The translations under genes and the position numbers were made by a program. Shown here one piece after another: positions 11,512-23,624 of a DNA stretch of 64,000 nt. The stretch is taken from positions 7,577,001-7,641,000 of the forward strand of contig CP141126.1 in NCBI GenBank assembly GCA_035236585.1, read 5' to 3'. The notes beneath the pieces are model-generated. The model made no database searches. It worked only from the letters and a program-made list of their open reading frames with translations, and had not been told where the DNA came from. Numbering within the stretch: the first letter of the stretch is position 1; the number at the start of each line of letters is the position of its first letter. Source of the DNA: Warburgia ugandensis. Lineage: Eukaryota > Streptophyta > Magnoliopsida > Canellales > Canellaceae.

Positions 11512-12336
11512 AAGTCTGAAAGTGTTCCCTTTAGGCTTTTTCTTTTTCGTTGCTATAGACGTAGAATTTCTTTGAGTTCTTATACGGTGGATGGCTACAA
11601 AAGGCTAATTTACAAATGGGACCCGCTTTTCCGACGATCCCAACGAATGCTTCAGGACCGCTGGATGAGGCTTTTCTGATGAACACTCTGGACTATGTTA
11701 AGCCTTTGAGATGCAAAGAATATCTTGCGAAATATAGAAGGTTGCACTTGATTTCTAACCTTCCATTTGAAGTGCCAAAATCAGAGATGTTAAAAACATT
11801 CAGATGAGTATGAATTTTTTTGGATCCACTTTTAAATCGTGGCTCGTCCTTTGGTTGCTACCGGCCTGTTCATCTGATTTCCTAGTGTCAATGTCAATAT
11901 CTTGTATCCCAAACATCGTGGTGACTGGAGATAATCCCAATATCCAATCAATATGCTTTTCAATTAATGATTGTGGGCTCTTCTTTAAAGAGTATTACTT
12001 ACCCTGCACGTCCTCTGATTGAGAGTAAAAAAATTTCGGATTCCACTCTCATCCAATCCGGACTGGGTTTTTTTACTAGTAACCGTTTTTATCGATCCGT
12101 TCATCTTTCTTTCCTTCTTTATAAAAATGAAAATCGTAAGGTTGAATACACGGTTCATGATCATCAAGCCGTTCATCTTCTGGATACGTTTTCAGTACTC
12201 TTTGACTTGATGTTGGTAAATATGGACATCTTGGGTCTTGCCTTCTAACATGTTGTTTTACTTGGCAACTTACAGCCTCATATGTAACTGGCTTGTGGTT
12301 TCTGAAATCAAAAGTGCCATTTCTCGGGAAGCTTTC

Positions 12337-14267
12337 ATGGCCATGGATTCCATGAAGATTGAGGATTTTACATCAGAAAGCCAGCTCCATGAAGGCCTCG
12401 AAAGTCCAATAGCTTCAATGTTGAAGAAGGAAGTTGAAAACGAGAGGTCTAAGAAGAGATACATGTTTGATACAATTGGTTTCCTCAGAACATCTCTCCA
12501 TGAGAAAGTTCACCACAACATAGTGGGCAAAGACAATGTTCAAGAAGCACAAGTTTTAGGGTCCCGGTCCATGCCTGCCCGTCGTTTTCCGCCACAAGAC
12601 ATCTCTGATTCACTAAGAAAGCCTTCTTTACTGGAGCTAAATTTATTCCCTGGAAGTAGGTAAGTTTTAGTGTCAGTAGTTAATTGATTGGGTTTATCAA
12701 TTATTGTTATCGACTCAATAGGAACAATGCTAAGAAAGTTGGAGCCCTGCCCTTTTTGATCCACATAACTTAGTCTCCTTCCTCTTTCTAAGCCTCTTTC
12801 AATTTGAAAATGCTTGTAGCAATGGCTTCTGCATGGAAGAAATGACTAAATGGCTTCCCCATTCTCAGGCAGTCCGAGGTACCAAACTTGGGGAGCAAAC
12901 CTTTGGAAGGACAACTCACTATATTCTACTCTGGGGCTATAAACGTATATGACAATGTTCCCATTGATAAGGTACAAAACTTCCAATCTTCTGCTTTACA
13001 TTCTGAAAATTGTAGAAAATAAGTTATATCTTTCCTACGCCCTATTCCCTATTCCGCTGCTACACATCTCTTCATTTGATCTAATCCGTTTGGCAATAAG
13101 CAAAGATCCGATAACGGCCCTTGCCTCTTTATTTCACACCCTATACACATCCAAGTGGACATTGATAACTTTTCTAGAACTGCATTGTCCAATTAGGAAG
13201 CTAGTAAAACACTGTTTTGAGATAATTGGATTCCAATGCAGGCCCAAGCCATTATGCTTCTTGCCAGTGAAAGCTCTTTGTCGAATCCGATCAGCTCTAA
13301 AACAACTGCACTGGCAACGACAGCAACCCTTGGTCATTTTCCTAGTTCACCATCAGTCTGTAAATTACAAGCAGGTGATTTCTTCTTAACACTTCTCCTC
13401 TTGAATTTCCCCTTTGGGTTCAACTGAAATTATGGAAATAAGCTACTGGCAAGGGAAATCCTTAGGTGGACTTGCTATATAAATGCAAACTCTTGGTTTC
13501 ATTTGGCAGATCTCCCAGTTGCCAGAAGGCGCTCTCTTCAGCGATTCTTTGAGAAACGCCGAGATAGGTATGTTATACGTCCTCTCTATTTTTCAGTTGC
13601 GCTCATATTATGGATAGATGCCCAGACTTTCCTTCGAAAGAATACGGCCAGGCAGATCTGCTGGTGATCCCTCCTTGCATGATCAAAGTAAGTTTATCTG
13701 CTAGGCAGTGTTGTGCATCAAAATTCAACCCAATCTCACAAATCTCCCTTTGTTTTGACCGGGCCATCGCTCAACAAATTGATGGTCTTGATAAAACTAG
13801 TGGGTCCCGTTAAACCCCCAGTTGCATTGTGCACGATCATTTCCCAGCTTAAAACGCTTTCGGATAAGCAAGAAAGATAATCCCATATTAGGTTAATCAT
13901 CCAATGGTCATGAATTAAGTATCTAACTAATCCAAGGCAATCTAAATGACGAATGAATCAGATCATTCAAATATATGAGACCTTCAAGATTGAGTTTCCA
14001 AAATGGGTTGCCTTACGCCTTTTCAAATCATTTTCCTAACAAAAATACATCACCTTGATATCTTACAATATCCCGACTCTTTTTATCCGGTATTTGGTTT
14101 GCAGGATCAAGAACAAATCCTCCTATGCTTCTATTGCTGTAAATCGCGACGTTAAAGAAGAGGCAACCACAGACAACTGCCTGGAACCCAATCAAATGCT
14201 TCCTCTTCCACCCTATCCGTCGCATATCGGCTGTTTCTCTTCACCACTTACAGCTTACATGGCATGA
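12337..14267 (+). CDS. JAZ/TIFY-family jasmonate-signalling repressor
   Basis: Five exons fit GT-AG junctions in one frame: 12337-12659, 12869-12971, 13242-13374, 13510-13567 and 14105-14267. They give 259 residues. A TIFY domain starts near residue 125 (QLTIFYSGAINVYDNV, then KAQAIMLLA). The Jas motif follows near 188-206 (LPVARRRSLQRFFEKRRDR), with the LPxAR degron core that family members use for COI1/jasmonate recognition. Residues 99-103 read LELNL, an EAR-type LxLxL motif that could recruit TOPLESS directly. By family knowledge the protein would repress MYC2-type factors in the nucleus until jasmonate-triggered degradation. The usual PY after the Jas motif is SY here (NKSSYAS). The start is uncertain: the frame is open back to 12220, with an earlier ATG at 12250 whose extension is hydrophobic and looks intronic. 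Confidence 0.85.
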
Positions 14268-16990
14268 TTATCTGGTTTAGGATTATCCAAATACAACTAT
14301 CATAATAGCATTGTACTTGTGCTTATTTATAAAGAGACCGTCTGTCATCGTGGCATAAGGCTCTTCCATAGCCAATCTAAGGTGGGGTTCTGGTTCGCTG
14401 GTGTGCAGACTTAGGCCGCTCTCCTCCATTCCACGTGGACAAAGCTTAGTACTTGTGAGAAGGAGATGCTTGTAGTTTCCAGTGCCTAAAAACGAAAAAA
14501 ATGAGAAGACTCCAACTTATTCATTGTATTTGGACTCAATTTTATCTTTGAAATAGCTGAGAAGAGATTTTTTAAGAGAAGCCTATGTTTTTTTAAAAAG
14601 GCAAGAGTTACAAAGCATATCACTTGCACTCACAATGCACTCCTAAATCTGATCTTTGGCTAAACAAGTTATTAATTTGTGTTTTGGATGTTATCATCTG
14701 TCAAATCATCGCTTTTGTGCTAGGGTTGCAAATGCAGTGAAGTTATCTTTTATAATAATATAATATTATCAGTCTGTGAAGATTTAACCTCTCAATGGAT
14801 GAAGTTTCTTCTTATTCACTCTAACTAGATTTTAGAGGAGTCTTCGTACTAGATGAAGAAAATATTCTATGTCATTTTTACTAGTTTTGAAAGGAAATAA
14901 TTTTTAATAGAACTGATATTAGTTGTTTTATAAAATCTCAAATTTCAACTTCTGTAAGCTTTGCTAGTAAAGGAGTAGCCATTAAAGATGCACATGTTTC
15001 TTAGTATAATGGTATCTATATAGCAAGTTAAAATAATATGACCCTTTTACTATTCAAGTAAAAAAGTATTGCTTCTCTGAGCAAACTATGTTTTCATCTT
15101 CTGTTGATTGATCCCCCATAGTAGAAGTTATGTTTTCATCTTAATGCCAAAATCTCTTTAATTATATCACGTACTTATCATGGTAAGGCAATTAGCTTTA
15201 TAATTACTATAAGTTCATTAAGTTTTTGAGTTGAACCTTAGGTTGTCCAACTATTTTAATTATAATTCAATTCTTCAAGAACTTTTAATAGTAATTATTA
15301 TAACCCCCAATATTCTATACGTTTAAAATAGTTCTTGCATGCTGTTAAATATTGAGTCATAATGACACCAGTTTAGGTCAATTATCTCACACTATCATGT
15401 TTCATATATAGTTAGCAAGATTTTCATTGTGTCCTTGTTATAGCAATATTGCAGGCACAAATTTAAATCCTTCTTATTAGAGAATATATACACAAATCAA
15501 GCAGTCAATTCTTCTGGTATTTTGTTTACTTTAGTTAGATAGTTCATTTAAAGCTTTGTATTTTCAAAGCAATGTTCTTTTCTAAGACATTTTTCAAACT
15601 TGAAGGATCTTATGAAAGACTGAAACTTCTATTTATGATGAAGTAATCTTTAGACCATTAGCAATTCAATATTATCAATTAAACTTTCTGAAGTTAAGTT
15701 CAATTATATTTCAAGTCTTCAATCCCAAACAAATTTTTTCCATGCAAATATTGAGTCCCTATCAATTTTAATATGAATTTAGAATTTTTTTTAAAATCAT
15801 AAAAGTGTCATCTTATCATTCACTAAAACTTTATTCTAAAGTAAGAAGCATTTTTGTTTTTCAAGCTTCTAACAAGAAATTATCTTTTCAAGCTTCCAAC
15901 TAAATCTTTCAATTAAAGTGTCACATAACTTATTCTCTGCCTTGGTAATCATAGAGCTTATCAACCAACTTAATTTTTTGTCATTTAGAAGTTTTTATTT
16001 TGTAATATCTAGAAATTTCTTTCTTTCACACATATAGCAAAACTACTAGTAATACAAAATTTTATTGATTTCCAATCTTGTGTCATATGTCTACCATCTT
16101 CTTTTAAAACTTTCTTCCATTAAGAATGTGAATACTCTATCATGGTAATACAAATTTAATTTAATAAAAGCTAAGCTTGCATTATTAGCAATATCCATGT
16201 TTAGAGATATGTGCTTCTATCAATTACTAAAGAATCTGTGGAGAAAGTATAGCTTCAAATTATTATAATTAAAGTAATCTTGAACAAAATAAATCTAATG
16301 AATCTCATTTTGGAGGCACGAGTCAAAATGCACTTCTTGAAAATAGTTAAAGCCTCTTAGTAAGTGAAGGGATATTTTAACTCTATCTTCAGTTTCAACC
16401 AAGCCCAGCTTGATTTGTACCTCAATCGATTTGCATGATCATAATTGATTCATACATTAGTCTTCGAGATGAATTGCATAAAAATCATCCTCAAAATGTC
16501 TCTTCGAATTACAATAACTCAAGGAAGAAATACACAAGCTTAAAACCTTAAAACAAAGTGACGATAAAACAAACAAACTCTAGAACTAGAGATAGTTGCA
16601 AGTAGAAGAACCTTTAAAGATTAATGCTTTTTGACAAACTCTTAAATTTTAAATTAGAGTAATGCTCAAAACTATCAAACTCTAAAAGAGAGAATAAGAA
16701 TCTCTCTGACAAACTCTAAATAGAAGAGGAGATAAGAGAATATCTCATGTGGACAAACTCTAGAAGGCCAAAAATTAAAGAGCTATAGAGAAAGAGAGGA
16801 ATTGGTGCAAGAATGTCTTAAAGGCATCCCCTTTATATAGGGGTTCTCCTCTTGTTGTCTCTTTATCAGAAGCAATATCTGACTATTAATTCATGTCACT
16901 CGTATAGATACCACTTTGTGCATCTCACAAAAAGGCGATGTGAAACTGATAGTCCCTTTAGCTTAAAAAACAAAGCCAACAATATACATA
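14268..16990. other. AT-rich intergenic, nothing firm
   Basis: The first few hundred bases probably include the JAZ 3' UTR. The rest is AT-rich without a coding frame. Near 16826-16850 'cccctttatataggggtt' resembles the TATA region of a retroelement LTR, and 16560-16800 repeats 'acaaactcta' several times. These hint at a decayed LTR, but I cannot place its edges. Confidence 0.4.
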
Positions 16991-17428
16991 TTGTAGAACA
17001 TCTTGCTTGCTAGCACAAATACAAGTTCAGTGGTGGAGTGGGCCATGACAAAGCTTATAAGGAATCCAAGGGCCATGAAGAAAGCTCAAGATGAAGTTAG
17101 AAAGCTCATTAAAAAGAAAGATGATTGAAGAAAACGATCTTAACCTGCTTTAATACCTCAAATCCGTGCTAAAGGAAAGTTTGAGACTACATCCATCTAG
17201 TACATTATCACAAGAAAATATGCAGACATGTAGCATTTATGGTTATAAAATTCTCCCAAAAACTGCAAATTTGATCAATGTACATGCTATATGAAGTGAT
17301 TCTGAATCTTGGGAGAACCTAGAAGAATATATTCTGGCTGGAAAGGTTTATGGGGAGTTCATTTTATTACATACTAAGGGCGAGATTTCGAATTCATGCC
17401 GTTTGGAGCAGGTAGAAGAGGCCACCCT

Positions 17429-17479
<51 letters not shown>

Positions 17480-17610
17480 TAACGCTTGCCAACCTTATCT
17501 AATTGTTTAACTGGGAATGTGAGCACGAAGGAATCACTTGGGATAGTTATACAGAAGAAAACTACTCTTGTTCACATGCCGGTCAAACCACATGAATTAG
17601 AGTCATGGAC
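16991..17610 (+). pseudogene. Cytochrome P450 pseudogene (CYP71-type, 3' part)
   Basis: Pieces of a plant P450 C-terminal half are readable in order across different frames. First comes helix I ([20 protein letters not shown], where functional proteins usually have AGTDTS). Helix K follows (LKESLRLHP, with its ExxR). Then comes the heme loop FEFMPFGAGRRGHPG at about 17387-17432, and finally the C-terminal ESLGIVIQKKTTLVHMPVKP at 17530-17600. Lesions include a TGA and frame change after the helix I exon segment, a TAA before helix K, a stop before the heme loop, and a stop after LANLI. The heme-ligand Cys of FxxGxRxC is replaced by His. A (TG)n microsatellite sits where the helix L segment should be. 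The N-terminal half is absent. It cannot make an active oxygenase. Confidence 0.85.
17430..17478. repeat. (TG)n microsatellite inside the P450 pseudogene
   Basis: An uninterrupted TG tract of about 48 bp lies directly after the heme-binding loop codons and before the last readable P450 segment. Confidence 0.95.
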
Positions 17611-17717
17611 AAATCAACGACAAAGCTATCTCTCTCACACACATATATGGATATATGGATATTTACTTTACCTGTATGAATTATGCAATTGATATAATTT
17701 TATTTTATTTTTTAAGA

Positions 17718-17890
17718 AGGGGAACCTTAGTGCAATGGTAGAGTTGTCGTAGTGTGACCTTGAGTTCAAGGCATGGAAATAGCCTCTTGCAAAATGCAAG
17801 GTAAAGCTACGTACTATTGATCCTTGTAGTCCGCCCCTTCCCCAGACCTCACATATGTGGGAGCTTCGTGCACTGGGGTTGTCTTTTATA
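17718..17890 (+). mobile_element. tRNA-derived SINE, copy 1
   Basis: The head reads 'ggggaaccttagtgcaatgg' with 'tagtgcaatggtagag' as a pol III A-box-like sequence. 'gagttcaaggc' follows about 45 bp later as the B-box. The body contains 'cctcttgcaaaatgcaaggtaa' and ends 'gagcttcgtgcactgggg'. The same body recurs at 30.8, 31.0, 33.2 and 59.2 kb, with a worn copy at 18.9 kb. Confidence 0.75.
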
Positions 17891-17899
17891 TAAGTGGTC

Positions 17900-18830
17900 T
17901 TTTTTACCAATAAATAATTTTCCCATTGGTATTTCCTACTTTCCTACTTGAAACAACAACATACTGCTGATTGGCAAAGCCTATAATCAAGGTTATGGGA
18001 TAATTGTCCATATATGAATTTATAGTATTATATGGCATGAACCAGTAGGGCCGTGGTGTTGGTGGAAGCAAACACCTTTCAACTTAAATACGTGCTTAAC
18101 TCTATTTTTAATGAAAATTTGGCGCATCTTATTTGATTTGCCTTGCCAGGATATATATATATATATATATATAGGACAAATTGTTGTGGTTGTGGTCTAT
18201 ACCAATTTAATGAACTAATCTGCACCGCAAGGCTTATATAATGGAGTCGTGTTAAATGTAAATGCCTAAAGAGCGTCTTCCGGTAGACTAAACTTTTTTT
18301 TATGTGTTTTTTGGATCTAAGCCATTTATCTTATTCGCCCCAAGTTTGGCTTTTTGTAAAAAATCACGACAAACTAACAGTTCTAACTATTTATCAATTT
18401 TCTTTCTAATATAAATAGTTTTGATTGAAAGCATAAAGAAATGTAAACAAAGATCCAATCAGTTCAGTTTTCGTGTCTAGTAATATAAGAGAGCTCGAAC
18501 AAGTTTCATGGACTAGATCTTTTAAAAATTAGAGTCTACAGGAGAACCCTCTTTAGATGCCTACATTTATCATGACGCTATATAATTTGGTTTATCGGAT
18601 TATGTTGGATTAAACTTACTATATTAGAAAGTTATAATTCAATAAAATAGATGAGATAAGCTGGTTTGGGTGTTTACTGGTTACTAATTTAAAACCAATT
18701 TCAATGATGAGGCATTTGGGATGTCCAAGACAAGATGGTTTTGGCCAGTTATCAGTGACAGCAAAGGTGAAGCGTTGCTTGAGTTCAATTGTCCAATTGG
18801 CATAACCTTTGCAAATGATGCAGAGTTGAA
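17900..18830. other. Intergenic, includes (TA)n tract
   Basis: An (AT)n tract of about 22 bp lies at 18151-18172. No coding frame or repeat edge is recognisable in the rest. Confidence 0.5.
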
Positions 18831-18837
18831 TGCAATG

Positions 18838-18975
18838 TGCACGAAGTTCCAGTGTACGTGTGGTCCAGGGAAGGGATAAACACAAAGTGGTCTATAGTAT
18901 ACAAACTTGCAATTTCGCAATGGGCTGTTTGCTTGCCTCTAGTCCTTAACCACAATGACAATTCTATCATTACCA
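18838..18975 (-). mobile_element. Degenerate SINE, copy 2
   Basis: Reading on the minus strand, it aligns along its length with the SINE at 59.2 kb. The + strand shows 'tggtccagggaagggataaa' for 'ggtccggggaaggggcgga', and 'tggtctatagtatac' for 'gagtctatagtaccc'. It is more diverged than the other copies. Confidence 0.5.
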
Positions 18976-19052
18976 TTGAAATTGTGGTAATTCAAGACAT
19001 GCACCATGCCATTTTTAAGGAGACTCAAAAACAGTACTCTTGTATTTGAAAC

Positions 19053-21016
19053 TATGATGCCCCGGGTTTTACCAATAATAAAATGACAATTTATAAAAAC
19101 ATTCGGAATCCCTGTTTTAAAACTTTGATTTTTAAATTGACTAAAAACAAAAACTCGGCTAAAAGCACTTTTTTCAAAATCTCGGGAGTCATACAACCAC
19201 AAAACCACAAATTTAACGGTGAAATGAAATCCCATTTCTACAAAAAATCTGGCAGAGTCTCCTTTGTATTTTAGACCATTACACATAACAAGTGCAATAC
19301 AAAATCACCTGATAAACACAATACAAGACATGACACATGGGAGACTTAGTCTCCACGCCCATCCATCCGAATCAGATACTACTTTCAATAAAAATGTACA
19401 CTCCAATAATGGATAAGAAAATCAAATCATGATAAAATCCCAGGGTCCCTCCATATAGCCTTCACATCCAACAGGAATTCATATCCTCACATCCAGGTCA
19501 CATTGCAATTATAGTAACGTACAGTCCATAAACAATAAGAAAAATGAGGTCCTAGACAAACCTTGTCATCTCTGAAATGTCATCAACACTCTACTGAAAA
19601 TTGTCATCACTTTTGCCCGCTCCATCAGCGCGTCAACCTATTGTAACTCTCTGTATTTGAGGCATTGCCTTAATAAGCTATGCTTGTGTAGGTGATTATG
19701 GGAAATAAAACAAGCAATAAACGCTTTGTAAAGAGTACTAATATCATGTCGATTATCAATAGAGTAAATCATTTATAAGGAAAATGAAATCATCAAGCGT
19801 TTAGAATGTATAGCTCTTGAATCTCATAAATCTAAACGAACAAATCAAGATCAAAACATACTTTTCATCTGAGGTAACACAATATCAAATCAAAACATCA
19901 TGGCATGCAAAGCATGATCAATGCATGAATCAGCATATGTCAAAACAGATAAAAATTCGTGTCCACAAAATAATATGAAGCATGTCATGATAAACAGGGC
20001 ACTGCATACAATAAGCCCTAGGAGTGTTCCATGACACTCAAACACCGGTAATGAGTACTCATACCAAACCCTGGGTCCCTCCCATGCAACCCGTATCAAC
20101 CCCCAGAGTCACTCACGACCTAAGCCCAGCTTACCCCGATTCACCCCGCATATAAATACTACATGAGCATACAGAATAACAGTATGAGCTACTATGATGC
20201 AGTGACAACCACACTAGGATCTAAACCACTACAGCGCCCCATCAACACCTAAACGGGAGACTTTCTTCGCCCCATGGGGGGGAACGGACTTGTAGGGGGG
20301 ACTACCCATGATACCACCACCTACGTACATGGCCTTGTACCACTCAAGGGCAGTGCCTAATCATCATCATCATCACAAAGTCAGAGGGAGGGTGGCCAAC
20401 CCTACAACCCTCCTAGCATAGTACCCACCGGGTAGAAGCACCCGTCATAAAGCAGCAAAAAATGCTATAAATCATGGAAAATTCCCAAGTGAAATAAACC
20501 TTAATATGCTAAATCAAAATACATAATAAAGTATAAACAATCACATTTGAAAACATGGATAATCGTATAATCAATTGTCATGCTATCAAAAGTGAAGTAA
20601 TAAACACATTTTAATAAACACGATAGGGTGTAAAACACATGCCTCAAGAATTTCAAGTGAGAAGTTATGATCATGAAATCAAGAAAAATTTTTGAATGTA
20701 ATCACCTACCTCAGACGAAGAACCACTCGTATGAAGATACGGGAGAGGGGAAGGCTGGTGGCCGGTGGTGGCTGAGACGAGGTCACCGCCTGCTTGATCT
20801 CAAGGGGGAAAGCATGGGGGAAAAAGACCCCATCTCGCCAGCCCTACCATGACTGGCTGAGCCAGTGACGGGAAAGAGATTAGAGGGTGAGGTTTTTGTT
20901 TTTTTCGGGGGGTATGTCTGGCCATCAGCTGCCGGTTCGGTCATTGCCCAAACCTAACAAGGAAGGGAAACAAGGGGAAGATGGGTGTGCTCTTGCACTG
21001 CACAGTGTGGGGGCAT
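19053..21016 (-). repeat. Solo LTR, left part (interrupted by LARD insertion)
   Basis: It begins 'tatgatgccccgggtttt', a variant of the LTR edge 'tgtgataccctaggtttt' at 62117. It then follows that LTR closely, sharing for example 'cctcaagaatttcaagtgag'. It stops at 21016, where the LARD-like element starts, and resumes at 29719-30691. The two parts add up to about 2.94 kb, nearly the length of the solo LTR at 4712-7680. The flanks do not show a clear target duplication. Confidence 0.75.
21012..21016. repeat. Target-site duplication of the LARD-like element, left
   Basis: 'ggcat' immediately before the left LTR corresponds to 'ggcgt' at 29714-29718 after the right LTR, with one mismatch. Confidence 0.7.
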
Positions 21017-23609
21017 TGTAATGACTCCAATTTTGTAATATTAAAATCCCAAGTTAGCAATGAAAAGTTCAGTTTTTGAAGATAAGGGCATTTTGGTCAT
21101 TTCACTATTCAACTTGACTGAACCCAGAAATTTGGTCCTGAAAATAACACCATTAGGTGCATATTGGAAAAAGGAATCCAACAAGACCAAAATCACCTAA
21201 AACGGACTTACAATGAGTAAGTTATGGCCCTTTGAAGTTCAGGGGCAAAAATGTAATTTTTACAAAAAAACGGATTTAGCCTGCAAAACACAAGGGCCCA
21301 TTTTGATATGAGCACCCTTCATCTTCAACCCCCTAGAGGGTTCTAGAACGGCGGTGATTGGAGGAGAAATCACTGTCATTCTGGAGGTTTCTCCACCGCC
21401 ATTCAAGGGCGGTGAGAGCCCCCTCCAGAACCCTCTTATAGCTCTATAAATAGAGCTCTTATATGCCACTAATGGCAGCCTAAAAGCTTAAAGGAAACCC
21501 GTTGTGGAGAAACAACATAGAGGAGAAACAAGGAGAAAACCCAGCAACGAGCCAGGTATGCCCAAAATCCCTCAAAACCCGTCTTCACAGTAGTCATAGG
21601 CTTAGTTTCCCTCAGTTTTTGCATGAAAAATCATGAAAAATAGAGCCCTGGAGAGTCACCAAGGACCTAGGGACATTCCCTGGGCCGCACTGGTTCGACA
21701 GGGTCGAACCAGGGTGTCTTGAGGATGCCCCGGTCCCCCAAACGACTAAAACGTCCCACCCGGACGAGACGCATCGATTGCGTCTGAGAGAACCAAACGG
21801 ACGCGCCCGCAAAAGGGAAAGACGGGCAGGCAGTGCACTGGCGATACGAGATTTTTCGTTTCTTAAGGAAGCTGAGGCGCATGCCGCTGACGCGCAGCGC
21901 GCTAGCATTCCGCCTTTTCACTCTTAAGGTCCTTATGTACGTGTGACACTAAAAGGCTTATAACTTGAGATCTAGAGCTCTAATTGAGGCTTCGCAAAAG
22001 GTGTTGTGTCCGTGTCGACGACGCGGATACATCCAAACTATAAAATTCCTGATCAAGGCCCAATCAAAGGGGGATATAAACCTTAGAATAGGATGGTGGC
22101 GCGTGGCCGCTAGACCTTTGGAAAACTGATGATACCAAGGCCAAATTAGGACCTGTGGACACCCATAGGCATAAGGATAGACCCTTAATGACTAAGTAAT
22201 AAGACCAACCACTCTAAAACCCATAAAAGATAGGCCAAAATAACCTTAATTTCCCAAACCATGTTCAGGAGCGTACGAGGACAAAGGGGTTAGCGCGACC
22301 TAGCCAAGTAGGTGCTCTATCGCTACTAGATTCTTTTAAAAGAACTATGATTGTTTTGCGAATGCATGTTTTAAGTATATGACTTGTTTAGCATGACTTA
22401 ATTCAGCATGCATGTGATAAATGCTTTATGCATAGACATGTTTTGTAAATAATTGCATATACATTATGTATAGATATGTTTTGCAAACTATTGCATACAT
22501 TGCATGATTTGTGAGCATTAAGTTCTTGCAAAAATTACATGTCCTTGAGGGTTACCAAAAGATGCTGGAGTGCCGAGGGCCAGGCAGTTGTGAGGGACCC
22601 GAAGAGGACAGGTTTTGGAAAAAGAGGTTTTCGCTTGTTTGATCTGATTATGATTTGGGCTGATAAGCTCGTGGGCGCTATGCTAAGAGGTTTGGGTTGG
22701 CCTCCAGCCTCTACCACTATTAGGTGGATGGGTACCACGCCCAAAAAGGGGCAACGTCCCTACATCAACTGCATGTGGTACAGGGGGCTACCACTGGTGT
22801 CACGGCACTGAGTCGACGTGTCATAGGCCCGTGGAGGTTATGACCGAGTGTCCTCAGGTACCCGGGGACCACACTGCGAGGAGGTCGTGGGCATAGTTGG
22901 ACCCTATGGTTTCGTGGATTTACTTGCATTGCATATGGCATGACATGAGGTTGGTCAACCATACCAGATATCCATGAGTTGGATTCAATGAAGCATCTTA
23001 TGCATATCATAATGTTATGATATATATGTATATGATACTTTCGATTTTGGATTATGTGATCCTTTAAGTCGTTAGTATTTCAGTTTGATAATGGATTTTA
23101 ATATCGATATTGAACTTGAGTATTCAGACATGCACATGTTTTGAAAGAGCATATGATTTTAAAACATCTCATGCATTATAAAACTAGTAGTGATAGACTC
23201 CTACTGAGTATAGTATATACTCACCCTATCCTTAACATTTTTCAGGATAGTTCCACTCACAAATAGACGACGCCTCAGGAGATATTAGTGCTACGAGCAA
23301 GTGAATTAAAAAGGAGACAGTTATACATGTAAGTAAACTCTCAACCCTTTGGACATGTAGTTGTATTTAATTATAGTTGGGCTGTGTGCTGTGACTGGAA
23401 AGACTTGAGGAAAACACTTATGATTTCTAAACTTTTTCAAAAACTACTTTGGTTAGCAAATGACACTCGGGGTTTTCAAAATGTGTTTAAAACAAAAGCT
23501 TTTCCGCTGCATTACATGGTTTTCATAAAATAGTTTTCAAAGGGATGCATCCCGCCTGAGGAATTAGATATTGCATTTAAAAATGCATGGGAAAACCCGG
23601 GTCGTCACA
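21017..23609 (+). repeat. LARD-like element, left LTR
   Basis: It runs from 'tgtaatgactccaattttg' to 'cccgggtcgtcaca' and is a near copy of 27115-29713, with scattered substitutions and short indels. A GC-rich block lies at about 21640-21925. 'ctctataaatagagctctt' near 21441 is a likely TATA region. Confidence 0.9.
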
Positions 23610-23611
23610 GT

Positions 23612-23624
23612 TGGTATCAGAGCC
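23612..23624 (+). other. Primer-binding site (initiator Met tRNA)
   Basis: 'tggtatcagagcc' starts three bases past the left LTR end. It is complementary to the 3' end of initiator-Met tRNA, the usual primer for plant LTR elements. Confidence 0.9.

Noticed and set aside
11284..11807. Three short frames upstream of the JAZ exons, including one beginning at 11616
   Set aside because: They do not join the JAZ exons in frame and resemble no JAZ N-terminus I know. Part may be leader sequence, recorded separately.
20345..20385. 'catcatcatcatcac' as another LINE tail in antisense
   Set aside because: The flanking sequence is ordinary LTR sequence shared with 63430-63450, and no LINE 3' end adjoins it.
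21612..21921. Overlapping minus-strand frames of 84-98 codons, with a + strand counterpart at 27716-28030
   Set aside because: They lie in the GC-rich block of the two LTRs of the LARD-like element. Frame lengths differ between the copies and no motif is visible.
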